A stretch of DNA of 64,000 bases, from positions 41,186,647-41,250,646 of the forward strand of contig NC_091158.1 in the NCBI RefSeq assembly GCF_040958095.1, read 5' to 3'. This DNA is from Procambarus clarkii (Eukaryota; Arthropoda; Malacostraca; Decapoda; Cambaridae). A model generated the notes under the pieces. The model was given only the letters and a program-made list of their open reading frames with translations. It ran no database searches and was not told where the DNA came from. Made by a program: the position numbers and the translations under genes. Shown piece by piece: positions 18,901-30,240 of this stretch (its first letter is position 1; every line of letters begins with the position of its first letter).

Positions 18901-20495
18901 GGAACCTGCCAGCTGTGTTGCTGGACTTGTGGTTGATGGCCTCCACAGCGGTGCCCCCAGTGGAACTGTTTTGGCTGGCCTGTGGCCGGGGTAAACTCAG
19001 CTTCTCAAAGGATTCGTTGTGAGGCCACGAAAGCACCGAGAGCTTGGATCCAGAGTCTCCAGGAGAAGACGTTTGTGTAAATAATTCCCCTGTACAGTGT
19101 TAATACCCCCTCCCCCCGTGTAATCTTTTTATATATTTATTGTTGATGGAAATAATTATAGTATTAAGTTCTTGACTTTATTTCCCTTCCCCTTTTAGTT
19201 TACTTGCGTCACGGATCACATCCCTTGAAAGCCACTACTGGCTTGGGGCCGGATACCCTTCCTCGAGCAACATCAGAGTAAGAACCCCGTTGCGACCCGA
19301 GAGGGCCGTAACAAGTCTCACTGGTTCGTCATTTCCTCTCATCCTTGTGGGTTCACTGACATGCTGGGTTAAGAAGTTTCTAGTCGCCACCTCCAGTAGT
19401 TTGGCTCTCCACGTATCCTCGCCTCCATGCGGTTCCCTGTTCTCCCAATCAATCCTGCCGTGATTAAAGTCCCCCATGATGAGCAGGTGGGATCTATTTC
19501 TACAGGCAGAAGAGGCTGCCCTCTCAATTATAGTGTTAACTGCCATGTTGTTGCTTTCGTACTCTTGACTGGGTCTTCTGTCATTTGGTGGAGGATTATA
19601 TATTACTGGTACTACTATCCTTCGTCCTCCCATTGTCATGGTGCCTGCTATGTAGTCTCTGAAACCCTCACAGCCCAGGATAGCCATCTCCTTAAAATTC
19701 CATTCCTTTCTCATGAGTAGGGCCACTCCGCCTCCTCCCCTACCTTCCCTCTCTTTCCTTATTATTGTGTACTCCTGGGGAAACACGGCATTCGTTATGA
19801 TTCCAGAGAGTTTTGTTTCAGTGAGTCCAATTACATCTGGGTTCACTTCTTGTGCTCTTTCCCTTAGTTCACTTGCCTTGCTTGTGATCCCATCTATGTT
19901 CGAGTACATTGCCCTGAAACTAACTCTCTTCTGCTTCTCCTCTGGGGGGGACCTGTGGTGTCTGGGGGTGAGCAGGAGCTGGGAGGATCTGGTATGGGGA
20001 GACTGGTGGAGGAGGAAGGGCTTGGGGGGTATGGGGGAGGGGGAGGGTAGGGGGGGGGGTGGGGGGGTGGGGGGATGGGGGGATGGGGGAGAAAGGAGGG
20101 TTTGGGGGGGCAATAAAGTGGGGAGGGCTTGGGGGGCGTGGGGGGAAAGGGAAGGCTGAGGTGGTTGAGGAAGAGGGGAGGGTTTTGGGGAGTGGTGGAG
20201 AGGGGAAGGCTTAGGTGGGGTGGGGGAGAGTGGGGAGCTTAGGGGGGTGGGGGAGAATGGAGGGCTTGTGGGTGGGAGGGACGGAAGGGCATGTGGAAGA
20301 AGGGAGGGCTTGGGGGATGGGGGAAAAGGGAGGTCCTGGGGGGATGGGGGAGTGGGAGGAGGGGGGTGAGTGGGAGGAGAGGGGTGGGTGGGGGGAGGGT
20401 GCCTTAGGTGGGTACTTAGTGGGGGGCTGACAGGGGTTGGGGCAGGTAGGGTATCTGTTGGGTGGAATGTGGGGGTGGTGCCGCACTCCCTCTGT
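15989..20495 (-). mobile_element. Array LINE copy B (full-length layout, about 3.5 kb without its insert)
   Basis: On the minus strand it starts near 20495 with GGGAGTGCGGCACCACC, has a Pro-rich segment (about 20470-19960), then an APE endonuclease (YSNIDG, LTETKLSG, GDFNHGRIDW) to about 19319. After the solo LTR insert, SDHSVL and the RT continue at 17235-18359 and 16332-17108 (DCQKAFDT-type palm, SGVPQGLVLGPILFLIYV, FADDAKIM), ending with CRYDRAQ at 16077. Frameshifts or stops occur near 17235 and 16330. It is closest in sequence to copy D rather than to its neighbour C. Confidence 0.85.
18312..19313. mobile_element. Solo LTR (1002 bp) inside LINE copy B
   Basis: The segment starts TGTTACGG and ends CCGTAACA, an 8-bp inverted pair with TG...CA ends. 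It is flanked by AGTCT at 18307-18311 and 19314-19318. It has no long ORF and splits the endonuclease frame of copy B exactly. These are the marks of a solo LTR left by recombination of an LTR retrotransposon. The parental family and orientation are not determined. Confidence 0.8.
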
Positions 20496-20502
20496 GTGTG
20501 TT

Positions 20503-20830
20503 TACTAGTTGTGTTTTTACGGGGGTTGAGCTTTGCTCTTTCGGCCCGCCTCTCAAGTGTCAATCAACTGTTTACTAACTACTTTTTTTTTTTTTTTTTT
20601 TTTTTTTTTCCCACACCACACACACACACACCCCAGGAAGCAGCCCGTGACAGCTGACTAACTCCCAGGTACCTATTTACTGCTAGGTAACAGGGGCATT
20701 CAGGGTGAAAGAAACTTTCCCCGTTTGTTTCTGCCTCGTGCGGGAATCGAACCCGCGCCACAGAATTACGAATCCTGCGCACTATCCACCAGGCTACGAG
20801 GCCCGTAGCCTGGACCACAGCCCACAGCCT
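20503..20830 (-). mobile_element. SINE-1: tRNA-derived SINE with the tail of the array LINE
   Basis: On the minus strand a tRNA-like head has an A-box-like TAGCCTGGTGG (20786-20796) and a perfect B-box GGTTCGATTCC (20743-20753). A five-pair anticodon stem gives anticodon CGT (Thr-like). The body, containing TACCTGGGAGTTAGTCAGCT, is shared with SINE-2 at 41150. An A-rich run (20583-20609 on plus) and a roughly 62-bp tail follow; the tail matches the 3' end of the array LINEs (GGCGGGNCC..AAGAGC..AGCTCAACCCCCG) and ends in a short CA repeat. It is not a functional tRNA gene, because it is embedded in a longer repeat. Confidence 0.82.
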
Positions 20831-20867
20831 GTGTGTGTGTGTGTGTGTGTGTGTGTGATTGTGTGTT

Positions 20868-20913
<46 letters not shown>
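20830..20913. repeat. (TG)n tract between LINE copy C and SINE-1
   Basis: An 84-bp tract, mostly TG, with ATTGTG and TTTGTTTG interruptions. It is the 3' tail of copy C. Confidence 0.9.
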
Positions 20914-20915
<2 letters not shown>

Positions 20916-21586
20916 CTCACCAAATTGTACTCACCTAATTGTGCTTGCGGGGGTTGAGCTCTGGCTCTTTGGTCCCGCCTCTCAACCGTCAATCAACTGG
21001 TGTACAGATTCCTGAGCATACTGGGCTCTATCATATCTACATTTGAAACTGTGTATGGAGTCAGCCTCCACCACATCACTTCCTAGTGCATTCCATTTAC
21101 TAACTACTCTGACACTGAAAAAGTTCTTTCTAACGTCTCTGTGGCTCATTTGGGTACTCAGCTTCCACCTGTGTCCCCTTGTTCGCGTCCCACCAGTGTT
21201 GAATAGTTTATCCTTGTTTACCCGGTCGATTCCCCTGAGGATTTTGTAGGTTGTGATCATGTCCTCCCTTACTCTTTTGTCTTCCAGTGTCGTAAGGTGC
21301 ATTTCCCGCAGCCTTTCCTCATAACTCATGCCTCTTAGTTCCGGGACTAGTCAAGTAGCATATCTTTGGACTTTTTCCAGCTTCGTCTTGTGCTTGACAA
21401 GGTACGGGCTCCATGCTGGGGCCGCATACTCCAGGATTGGTCTTACATATGTGGTGTACAAGATTCTGAATGATTCCTTTCACAGGTTCCTGAACGCCGT
21501 TCTGATGTTAGCCAGCCTCGCATACACCGCAGACGTTATTCTATTTATGTGGGCTTCAGGAGACAGGTTTGGTGTGATATCAACTC

Positions 21587-22210
21587 CTAGATCTTTTTCT
21601 CTGTTTCATTAAGTACTTCATCTCCTATTCTGTATCCTGTGCCTGGCCTCCTGTTTCCACTGCCTAGTTTCATTACTTTGCATTTACTCGGGTTGAACTT
21701 CAACAGCCATTTGTTGGACCATTCACTCAGTCTATCCAGGTCATCTTGTAGCCTCCTACTATCATCCTCTGTTTCAATCCTCCTCATAATTTTTGCATCG
21801 TCGGCAAACATTGAGAGGAACGAATCTATACCCTCTAGGAGATCATTTCCATATACCAGAAACAGAATAGATCCAAGGACTGACCCCTGCAGGACACCAC
21901 TTGTGACGTCTAGCCAATCTGAGACCTCACCCCTCAAACAGACTCGTTGTCTCCTGTTGCTTAGGTACTCCTCTATCCACCGGAGTACCTTCCCTTTCAC
22001 TCCAGCCTGCATCTCTAACTTTCGCACTAGCCTCTTGTGTGGCACTGTATCAAAGGCTTTCTGACAATCCAAAAATATGCAGTCTGCCCACCCTTCTCTT
22101 TCTTGCCTTATTTTTGTTGCCTGGTCGTAGAATTCAAGTAACCCTGTGAGGCAGGACCTGCCATCCCTGAACCCATGTTGATGCTGTGTTACAAAGTTCC
22201 TTCGCTCCAC
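21587..22210 (-). pseudogene. LINE copy C ORF2, RT palm
   Basis: The frame resumes with NFVTQHQHGFRDGRSCLTGL, then LDCQKAFDTVPHKRL (motif A), SGVLQGSVLGSILFLVYG (motif B; VPQG in other copies) and the intact catalytic box FADDAKIM. It ends near 21600, where four bases are missing compared with copies B and D. The remainder of the ORF follows in another frame. Confidence 0.85.
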
Positions 22211-23843
22211 ATGCTACACTAGTTTTTTTTCGCACAATCTTCTCCATCAGCTTGCATGGTATGCAGGTTAGGGACACAGGCCTGTAGTTCAGTGCCTCCT
22301 GTCTATCCCCTTTCTTGTATATCGGGACTACGTTAGCTGCTTTCCAAATATCTGGCAGTTCCCCTGTTGCCAGTGATTTGTTATACACAATGGAGAGTGG
22401 TAGGCACAGTTCTCTTGCTCCTTCCTTTAGAACCCAAGGGGAGATTCCATCTGGGCCTATAGGCTTCGTCACGTCCAACTCTAGTAAACACTTCCTTACT
22501 TCCCCACTGGTAATCTCAAACTCTTCCAGTGGTTCCTGGTTAGCTATTCCCTCACTTACCTCTGAAATTTCTCCTTGCTCTAAGGTGAAGACCTCCTGGA
22601 ATTTCTTATTCAATTCCTCACAAACTTCCTTTTCATTTGTAGTGAATCCTTCCGCCCCTATCCTTAATCTCATAACCTGTTCCTTTACTGTTGTTTTTCT
22701 CCTAATGTGGCTATGCAACAATTTAGGCTGAGTCTTTGCCTTGCTTGCGATGTCATTTTCGTATTGTCCTTCTGCCTCTCTTCTCATCCTGACATATTCA
22801 TTCCTGGCATTCTGGTATCTTTCTCTCCTCTCCAGAGTCCTGTTATTCCTATAGTTTCTCCATGCCCTTTTACTTTGCTGCTTAGCTAGCCTACATCTCT
22901 GATTAAACCATGGGTTTCTCATTTTCATTTCTTTGTTTTCCTTTTGCACTGGGACAAACTTGTTTGCTGCGTCCTTGCACTTCTGCGTGATGTAATGCAT
23001 CATATCTTGGGCCGTCTTTCCCCTGAGCTCTGTTTCCCATGCTATATCTGTTAGGAATTTTCTTATCCCCTCATAGTTTCCCTTTCGGTATGCTAACCTT
23101 TTGGTTTCGGTATCCCTCCTCGAGTTCAATAACCCTTCTTCAATCAAGTACTCAAACACCAGTACACTGTGGTCGCTCATTCCTACTGGGTCCTCAAAAC
23201 CGATTTCTCTTATGTCGGAGTCGTTCAGAGTGAAGACTAGGTCGAGTCTCGCTGGTTCGTCATTGCCTCTCATCCTTGTGGGTTCTCCGACATGCTGGGT
23301 TAAAAAGTTGCTTGTCACCACCTCCAATAGTTTGGCACTCCACGTATCCTTGCCTCCATGCGGTTCCTTGTTCTCCCAGTCAATCTTTCCGTGATTTAAG
23401 TCCCCCATGATGAGCAGGTGGGATCTATTTCTACAGGCAGCAGAGGCTGCCCTCTCAATTATAGTGTTAACTGCCATGTTGTTGTTTTCATACTCTTGAC
23501 TGGGTCTCCTGTCATTTGGTGGAGGGTTGTATATTACTGCTACAACTATTCTTGGTCCTCCCATTGTTATGGTGCCTGCTATGTAGTCTCTGAACTCCTC
23601 ACAGCCCGGGATGGCCATCTCCTTAAAACTCCATTCCTTTCTCATGAGTAGGGCCACTCCGGCTCCTCCCCTACTTTCCCTCTCTTTCCTTATTACTGTG
23701 TACTCCTGGGGAAACACTGCATTCGTTATGATTCCAGAGAGTTTTGTTTCAGTGAGTCCGATTACATCTGGGTTCTCTTCTTGTGCTCTTTCCCTTAGTT
23801 CACTTGTCTTGCTTGTGATCCCATCTATGTTCGAGTACATCAC
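22134..23843 (-). pseudogene. LINE copy C ORF2, N-terminal part: APE endonuclease and RT fingers
   Basis: A 569-residue frame begins MYSNIDG and contains TETKLSG, GDLNHGKIDW (GDFN in other copies), LDLVFTLNDSDIRE and SDHSVLVFEYL. These are the metal-binding and catalytic motifs of LINE endonucleases. A basic linker follows (RCRLAKQQSKRAWRNYRNN) and then the first RT block YRPVSLTCIPCKLMEKIV. A homopolymer expansion near 22215 throws the frame off before the palm. A functional copy would nick target DNA and reverse transcribe the element RNA there. Confidence 0.85.
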
Positions 23844-23859
23844 CCTGAAACTGACTCTC

Positions 23860-24490
23860 TTCTGCTTCTTTTCTGGGGGGGACCTTTGGGATCTGGGGTG
23901 AGTGGGAGCTGGGGGGACCTGGCACGGGGAGTTTGGTGGAGGAGGGAGGGCTTGGGTGGTGGGGGAGAAGGGGAGGGTACAGGAGGTGGATAAGAGGGGG
24001 AGGGTACAGGGGGTGGGTAAGAGGGGGAGGGTACAGGGGGTGGGTAAGAAAGGGAGGGATGGGGAAACATGCGGGGAGGAGAGGCTGTGGGGGATAGGGG
24101 AGATGGGGGGGCTTGGGGGGAGAGAAAAGTGTGGAGGGCTTGGGGGGCGTGGGGGAAAAGGGAGGGCTGAGGTGGGTGAGGAAGAGGGGAGGGTTTAGGG
24201 GAGTAGGGGAGAGGGGAAGACTTAGGTGGGGTGGGGGAGAGTGGGGGGCTTACGGGGGAGGGGGGGAGGGAGGGCATGGGGGTGGGAGAGACGGGAAGGC
24301 ATGTGGGAGAAGGGAGGGCATGGGGGATGGGGGAGAAGGGAGGTCCTGGGGAGAGGGGTGAAGGGGAGAAGGGTGGTGAGTGGGAGGAGGGGGGTGGGTG
24401 GGGGGAGGGTGCCCTATCTGGGTACTTAGTGGGGGGGCTGACAGGGGATGGGGCAGGTTGGGTGTCTGTTGGGTAGAATGTGGGGGGTGG
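23860..24490 (-). other. Pro/Ser-rich 5' segment of LINE copy C
   Basis: The minus strand is C-rich and encodes Pro-Ser-His-rich low-complexity sequence in an open frame up to the endonuclease. The same kind of segment opens copies B and D. It may be a degenerate ORF1 or an untranslated leader; no zinc knuckle is visible. The frame runs on into the (CA)n tail of the neighbouring copy D. Confidence 0.5.
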
Positions 24491-24505
24491 TGACACACAC
24501 ACACA

Positions 24506-24538
<33 letters not shown>
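24506..24538. repeat. (TG)n tract between LINE copies C and D
   Basis: The tract is preceded by an (AC)n run at 24492-24505, so the junction holds two opposite dinucleotide runs. It is the 3' tail of copy D next to the 5' start of copy C. Confidence 0.88.
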
Positions 24539-24540
<2 letters not shown>

Positions 24541-27500
24541 CACCTATTTGTACTCGCCTATTTGTGCTTGTGGGGGGCTGAGCTCTGGCTCTTTGGTCCC
24601 GCCTCTCAACCGTCAATCAACTGGTGTACAGATTCCTGAGCCTACTGGGCTCTATCATATCTACATTTAAAACTGTGTTTGGAGTCAGCCTCTACCACAT
24701 CACTGCCTAATGCATTCCATCTGTTAATAACTACTCTGACACTGAAAAAGTTCCTTCTAACGTCTCTGTGGCTCATGTGGGTACTCAGTTTCCACCTGTG
24801 TCCCCTTGTTCGCGTCCCACCAGTGTTGAATAGTTTATCCTTGTTTACCCGGTCGATTCCCCAGACGATTTTGTAGGTTGTGATCATGTCTCCTCTTACT
24901 CATCTGTCTTCCAGTGTCGTAAGGTGCATTTCCCGCAGCCTTTCCTCGCAACTCATGCCTCTTAGTTCTGGGACTAGTCTAGTGGCATACCTTTGGACTT
25001 TTTTCAGCTTCGTCTTGTGCTTGACAAGGTACGGGCTCCATGCTGGGGCCGCATACTCCAGGATTGGTCTCACATATGTGGTGTACAAGATTCTGAATGA
25101 TTCCTTTCACAGGTTCCTGAACGCTGTTCTGGTGTTAGCCAGCCTCGCATATGCCTCAGACGTTATTCTTTTTATGTGGGCTTCAGGGGACAGGTTTGGT
25201 GTGATATCAACTCCTAGATCTTTCTCTCTGTTCGTTTCATTAAGTACTTCATCTCCTATTTTGTATCCTTGTGTCTGGCCTCCTCTTTCCACAAACTAGT
25301 TTCATTACTTTGCATTTACTCGGGTTGAACTTCAACAGCCATTTGTTGAACCATTCACTCAGTCTGTCTAGGTCATCTTGTAGCCTCCTACTATCGTCCT
25401 GAGTTCCAATCCTCCTCATAATTTTTGCATCATCGGCAAACATTGAGAGAAAGGATTCTATACCCTCTGGGAGATCATTTGCATATATCAGAAACAGTAT
25501 AGGTCCAAGGACTGTCCCCTGCGGGGCTCCACTTGTAACGTCTCGCCAATCTGAGACATCACCCCTCACACTGACTCGTTGTCTCCTGTTGCTTAGGTAC
25601 TCCTGTATCCAACGGAGTACCTTCCCTTTCACTCCAGCCTGCATCTCCAGCTTTTTCACTAGCCTCTTGTGTGGTACTGTATCAAAGGCTTTCTGACAAT
25701 CCAAAAATATGCAGTCTGCCCACCCATCTCTTTCTTGCCTTGTTTTTGCTGCCTGGTCGTAGAATTCAAGTAACCCTGTGAGGCAGGACCTGCCATCCAT
25801 GAATCCATGTTGATGCTGTGTTACAAAGTTCTTTCGCTTCAGGTGCTCCACTAGCTTTCTTCGCACAATCTTCTCCATCAGCTTGCATGGAATGCAGGTT
25901 AGGGAGACTGGCCTGTAATTCAGTGCCTCCTGTCTATCCCCTTTCTTGTATATCAGGACTACGTTAGCTGCTTTCCAAATTGCTGGCAGTTCCCCTGTTG
26001 ACAGTGATTTGTTATACACAATGGAGAGTGCGAGGCACAGTTCTTCTGCTCCTTACTGTAGTATTCAAGGGGAGAATCCATCTGAGCCTATAGCCTTTGT
26101 CACATCCAACTCTAGTAAACACTTCCTTACTTCCCCGCTGGTAATCTCAAACTCTTCCTGTGGTTCCTGGTTAGCTATTCCCTCTCTTATCTCTGGGATT
26201 TCTCCTTGTTCTAAGGTGAAGACCTCTTGGATTTTCTTATTCAGTTCCTCACACACTTCCTTGTCGTTTGTAGTGAATCCTTCTGCCCCTATCCTTAATT
26301 TAATAACCTGTTCCTTTACTGTTGTTTTTCTCCTGATGTGGCTATGCAGCAATTTAGGCTGAGTCTTTGCCTTGCTTGCGATGTCATTTTCGTATTGTCT
26401 TTCTGCCTCTCTTCTCATCCTGACATATTCATTCCTGGCATTCTGGTATCTTTCTCTACTCTCCAGTGTCCTGTTATTCCTATAGTTTCTCCATGCCCTT
26501 TTACTTTGCTGCTTAGCTAGCCTACATCTCTGATTTAACCATGGGTTTCTCATCTTCATTTCACTGTTTTCCTTTTGGACTGGGACAAACTTGTTTGCTG
26601 CGTCCTTGCATGATGTATTCCATCATATCTTGGGCCGTCTTTTCCCTGAGCTCTGTTTCCCATGCTATATCTGCTAGGCATTTTCTTATCTCCTCATAGT
26701 TTCTCTTTCGGTATGCTAACCTTTTGGTTTCGGTATCCCTCCTCGAGTTCAATAACCCTTCTTCAATCAGGTACTCAAACACCAATACACTGTGGTTGCT
26801 CATTCCTACTGGGTCCTCAAAACTGATTTCTCTTATGTCAGAGTCGTTCAGGGTGAAAACCAGGTCGAGTCTCGCTGGTTCGTCATTTCCTCTCTTCCTT
26901 GTGGGTTCACTGACATGCTGGGTTAAGAAGTTTCTAGTTGCCACCTCCAGTAGTTTGGCTCTCCACGTATCCTCGCCTCCATGCGGTTCCTTGTTCTCCC
27001 AATCAATCCTGCCGTGATTAAAGTCCCCCATGATGAGCAGGTGGGATCTATTTCTACAGGCAGAAGAGGCTGCCCTCTCAATTATAGTGTTAACTGCCAT
27101 GTTGTTGCTTTCGTACTCTTGACTGGGTCTTCTGTCATTTGGTGGAGGATTATATATTACTGCTACTACTATCCTTGGTCCTCCCATTGTCATGGTGCCT
27201 GCTATGTAGTCTCTGAAACCTTCACAGCCTGGGATAGCTATCTCTTTAAAATTCCATTCCTTTCTCATGAGTAGGGCCAATCCGCCTCCTCCCCTACCTT
27301 CCCTCTCTTTCCTTATTATTGTGTACTCCTGGGGAAACACAGCATTCGTTATGATTCCAGAGAGTTTTGTTTCAGTGAGTCCAATTACATCTGGGTTCAC
27401 TTCTTGTACTCTTTCCCCTAGTTCACTTGCCTTGCTTGTGATCCCATCTATGTTCGAGTACATTGCCCTGAAACTAACTCTCTTCTGCTTTTCCTCTGGG

Positions 27501-28096
27501 GGGACCTGTGGGGTCTGGGGTGAGCGGGAGCTGGGAGGATCTGGTATGGGGAGACTGGTGGAGGAGGAAGGGCTTAGGTTGGGGGGTAGGGGGGAGGGGG
27601 AGGGTAGGGGGAGTGGGTGAGGGGGGGGAGGGGGAGGGTAGGGGGAGTGGGTGAGGGGGGGAGGGTTGGGGGGGTGGGTGAGAGGGGGAGGGTTGGGGGG
27701 GTGGGGGAGAAAGGGGGGTTTGGGAGGGCAATAAAGAGGGGAGGGCTTGGGGGGCGTGGGGGGAAAGGGAAGGCTGAGGTGGTTGAGGAAGAGGGGAGGG
27801 TTTTGGGGAGTGGTGGAGAGGGGAAGGCTTCGGTGGGGTGGGGAGCTTAGGGGGGTGGGGGAGAATGGAGGGCTTGTGGGTGGGAGGGACGGAAGGGCAT
27901 GTGGGAGAAGGGAGGGCTTGGGGGATAGGGGAGAAGGGAGGTCCTGGGGGGAGGGGGGAGTGGGAGGAGGGGGGTGAGTGGGAGGAGAGGGGTGGGTGGG
28001 GGGAGGGTGCCTTAGGTGGGTACTTAGTGCGGGGCTGACAGGGGTTGGGGCAGGTAGGGTGTCTGTTGGGTGGAATGTGGGGGTGGTGCCACACTC

Positions 28097-28098
<2 letters not shown>
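24539..28098 (-). mobile_element. Array LINE copy D (full-length layout, about 3.56 kb)
   Basis: On the minus strand it has a Pro-rich start near 28098 (GGGAGTGTGGCACCACC), an endonuclease frame at 26561-27463 (YSNIDG, TETKLSG, GDFNHGRIDW), a linker at 26065-26559, RT at 25249-26019 (SGAPQGTVLGPILFLIYA, FADDAKIM) and C-terminal pieces at 25107-25292, 24900-25088 and 24642-24887. A small deletion near 26610 and other shifts break the ORF. Its sequence is closest to copy B. Confidence 0.86.
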
Positions 28099-28129
<31 letters not shown>

Positions 28130-28141
28130 TTGTGTGTGTGT

Positions 28142-28218
<77 letters not shown>

Positions 28219-28223
28219 TGTGT
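28099..28223. repeat. (TG)n tract between LINE copies D and E
   Basis: At 125 bp this is the longest dinucleotide tract in the window, with two GATTGTG interruptions and one TTTG. It is the 3' tail of copy E. Confidence 0.9.
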
Positions 28224-30071
28224 ACTCACCTATTTGTACTCGCCTATTTGTGCTTGTGGGGGTTGAGCTCTGGCTCTTTTGTCCCGCCTCTCAACCGTCA
28301 ATCAACTGGTGTACAGATTCCTGAGCCTACTGGGCTCTATCATATCTACATTTAAAACTGTGTTTGGAGTCAGCCTCCACCACATCACTGCCTAATGCAT
28401 TCCATCTGTTATTAACTACTCTGCCACTGAAAAAGTTCCTTCTAACGTCTCTGTGGCTCATGTGGGTACTCAGTTTCCACCTGTGTTCCCTTGTTCGCGT
28501 CCCACCAGGGTTGAATAGTTTATCCTTGTTTACCCAGTCGATTCCCCAGACGATTTTGTAGGTTGTGATCATGTCTCCCCTTACTCTTCCAGTGTCGTAA
28601 GGTGCATTTCCCGCAGCCTTTCCTCGTAACTCATGCCTCTTAGTTCTGGGACTAGTCTAGTGGCATACCTTTGGACTTTTTTCAGCTTCGTCTTGTGCTT
28701 GACAAGGTAAGGGCTCCATGCTGGGGCCGCATACTCCAGGATTGGTCTCACATATGTGGTGTACAAGATTCTGAATGATTCCTTTCACAGGTTCCTAAAC
28801 GCTGTTCTGATGTTAGCCAGCCTCGTATATGCCGCAGACGTTATTCTTTTTATGTGGGCTTCAGGAGACAGGTTTGTTGTGATATCAACTCCTAGATCTT
28901 TCTCTCTCTGTTCGTTTCATTAAGTACTTCATCTCCTATTCTGTATCCTGTGTCTGGCCTCCTATTTCCACTGCCTAGTTTCATTACTTTGCATTTACTC
29001 GGGTTGAACTTCAACAGCCATTTTTTGGACCATTCACTCAGTCTGTCTAGGTCATCTTGTAGCCTCCTACTATCGTCCTCAGTTCCATCCTCCTCATAAT
29101 TTTTGCATCATCGGCAAACATTGAGAGAAATGATTCTATACCCTTTGGGAGATCATTTACATATATCAGAAACAGTATAGGTCCAAGGACTGACCCCTGC
29201 GGGACTCCACTCGTAACGTCTCGCCAATCTGAGACATCACCCCTCACACTGACTCGTTGTCTCCTGTTGCTTCGGTACTCCTGTATCCACCGTAGTACCT
29301 TCCCTTTCACTCCAGCCTGCATCTCCAGCTTTTTCACTAGCCTCTTGTGTGGCACTGTATCAAAGGCTTTCTGACAATCCAAAATTATGCAGTCTGCCCA
29401 CCCATCTCTTTCTTGCCTTATTTTTGTTGCCTGGTCGTAGAGTTCAAGTAACCCTGTGAGGCAGGACCTGCCATCCCTAAATCCATGTTGATGCTGTGTT
29501 ACAAAGTTCTTTCGCTCCAGGTGCTCCACTAGCTTTCTTCGCACAATCTTCTCCATCAGCTTGCATGGAATGCAGGTTAGGGCCACTGGCCTGTAATTCA
29601 GTGCCTCCTGTCTATCCCCTTTCTTGTATATCAGGACTACGTTAGCTGCTTTCCAAGTTGCTGGCAATTCCCCTGTTGACATTGATTTGTTATACACTAT
29701 GGAGAGTGGGAGGCACAGTTCTTCTTCTCTTTACTTTAGTATCCAAGGGGAGATTCCATCTGGGCCTATAGCCTTTTTCACATCCAACTGTAGTAAACAC
29801 TTCCTTACTTCCCCGCTGGTAATCTCAAACTCTTCCTGTGGTTCCTGGTTAGCTATTCCCTCTCTTATCTCTGGGATTTCTCCTTGCTCTAAGGTGAAGA
29901 CCTCTTGGAATTTCTTATTCAGTTCCTCACACACTTCCTTGTCGTTTGAAGTGAATCCTTCTGCCCCTATCCTTAATTTCATAACCTGTTCCATTACTGT
30001 TGTTTTTCTCCTGATGTAGCTATGCAGCAATTTAGGCTGAGTCTTTGCCTTGCTTGCGATGTCATTTTCGT

Positions 30072-30073
<2 letters not shown>
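28224..30073 (-). mobile_element. Array LINE copy E (5'-truncated)
   Basis: On the minus strand it begins in the basic linker before RT (about 30073) and continues through frames at 29731-30030 and 29047-29697 (LDCQKAFDTVPHKRLV, SGVPQGSVLGPILFLIYV, FADDAKIM) to C-terminal pieces at 28581-28766 and 28327-28572. A two-base loss near 29090 and further shifts disrupt it. The 5' end abuts another TG tract rather than a full LINE start. Confidence 0.85.
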
Positions 30074-30105
<32 letters not shown>

Positions 30106-30199
30106 TACCTAAGTGTAGTTACAGGATGAGAGCTACGCTCGTGGTGTCCCGTCTTCCCAGCACTCTTTGTCATATAACGCTTTGAAACTACTGACGGTG

Positions 30200-30230
<31 letters not shown>

Positions 30231-30240
30231 GTGTATGTGT
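30074..30240. repeat. Two (TG)n tracts around a 94-bp repeat fragment
   Basis: TG tracts at 30074-30102 and 30197-30240 flank 30103-30196. The fragment contains TTACCTAAGTGTAGTTACAG and TCATATAACGC and looks like the 3' end of a different repeat family that also ends in (TG)n. The family is not identified. Confidence 0.6.

Larger units (their letters stand above)
20914..24491 (-). mobile_element. Array LINE copy C (full-length layout, about 3.6 kb)
   Basis: On the minus strand it has a Pro-rich 5' segment (about 24490-23860), endonuclease and RT fingers (22134-23843), RT palm (21587-22210) and a C-terminal part (20982-21600), ending at the (CA)n tail. The frame breaks near 22215, where a T run has expanded, and near 21600. 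It is the least damaged array copy but more diverged from B and D than they are from each other. Confidence 0.87.

Noticed and set aside
18312..19313. A DNA transposon with 8-bp inverted ends
   Set aside because: The TG...CA ends, 5-bp duplication, length near 1 kb and lack of longer inverted repeats fit a solo LTR better.
19713..20159. Gly/Trp-rich frames on the plus strand opposite the LINE starts
   Set aside because: They are shadows of the C-rich 5' segments of LINE copies and show no conserved protein features.
20733..20810. A tRNA gene on the minus strand (anticodon CGT)
   Set aside because: It has a good B-box and anticodon stem, but it is the head of a longer SINE whose body recurs at 41150, so I do not call a functional tRNA gene.
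20831..20913. A CRISPR-like regular array
   Set aside because: This is a simple dinucleotide repeat in a eukaryotic setting without repeat-spacer structure.
28130..28324. Cys-Val repeat protein and the Thr-His repeat proteins on the other strand
   Set aside because: These are translations of (TG)n or (CA)n and have no independent support.
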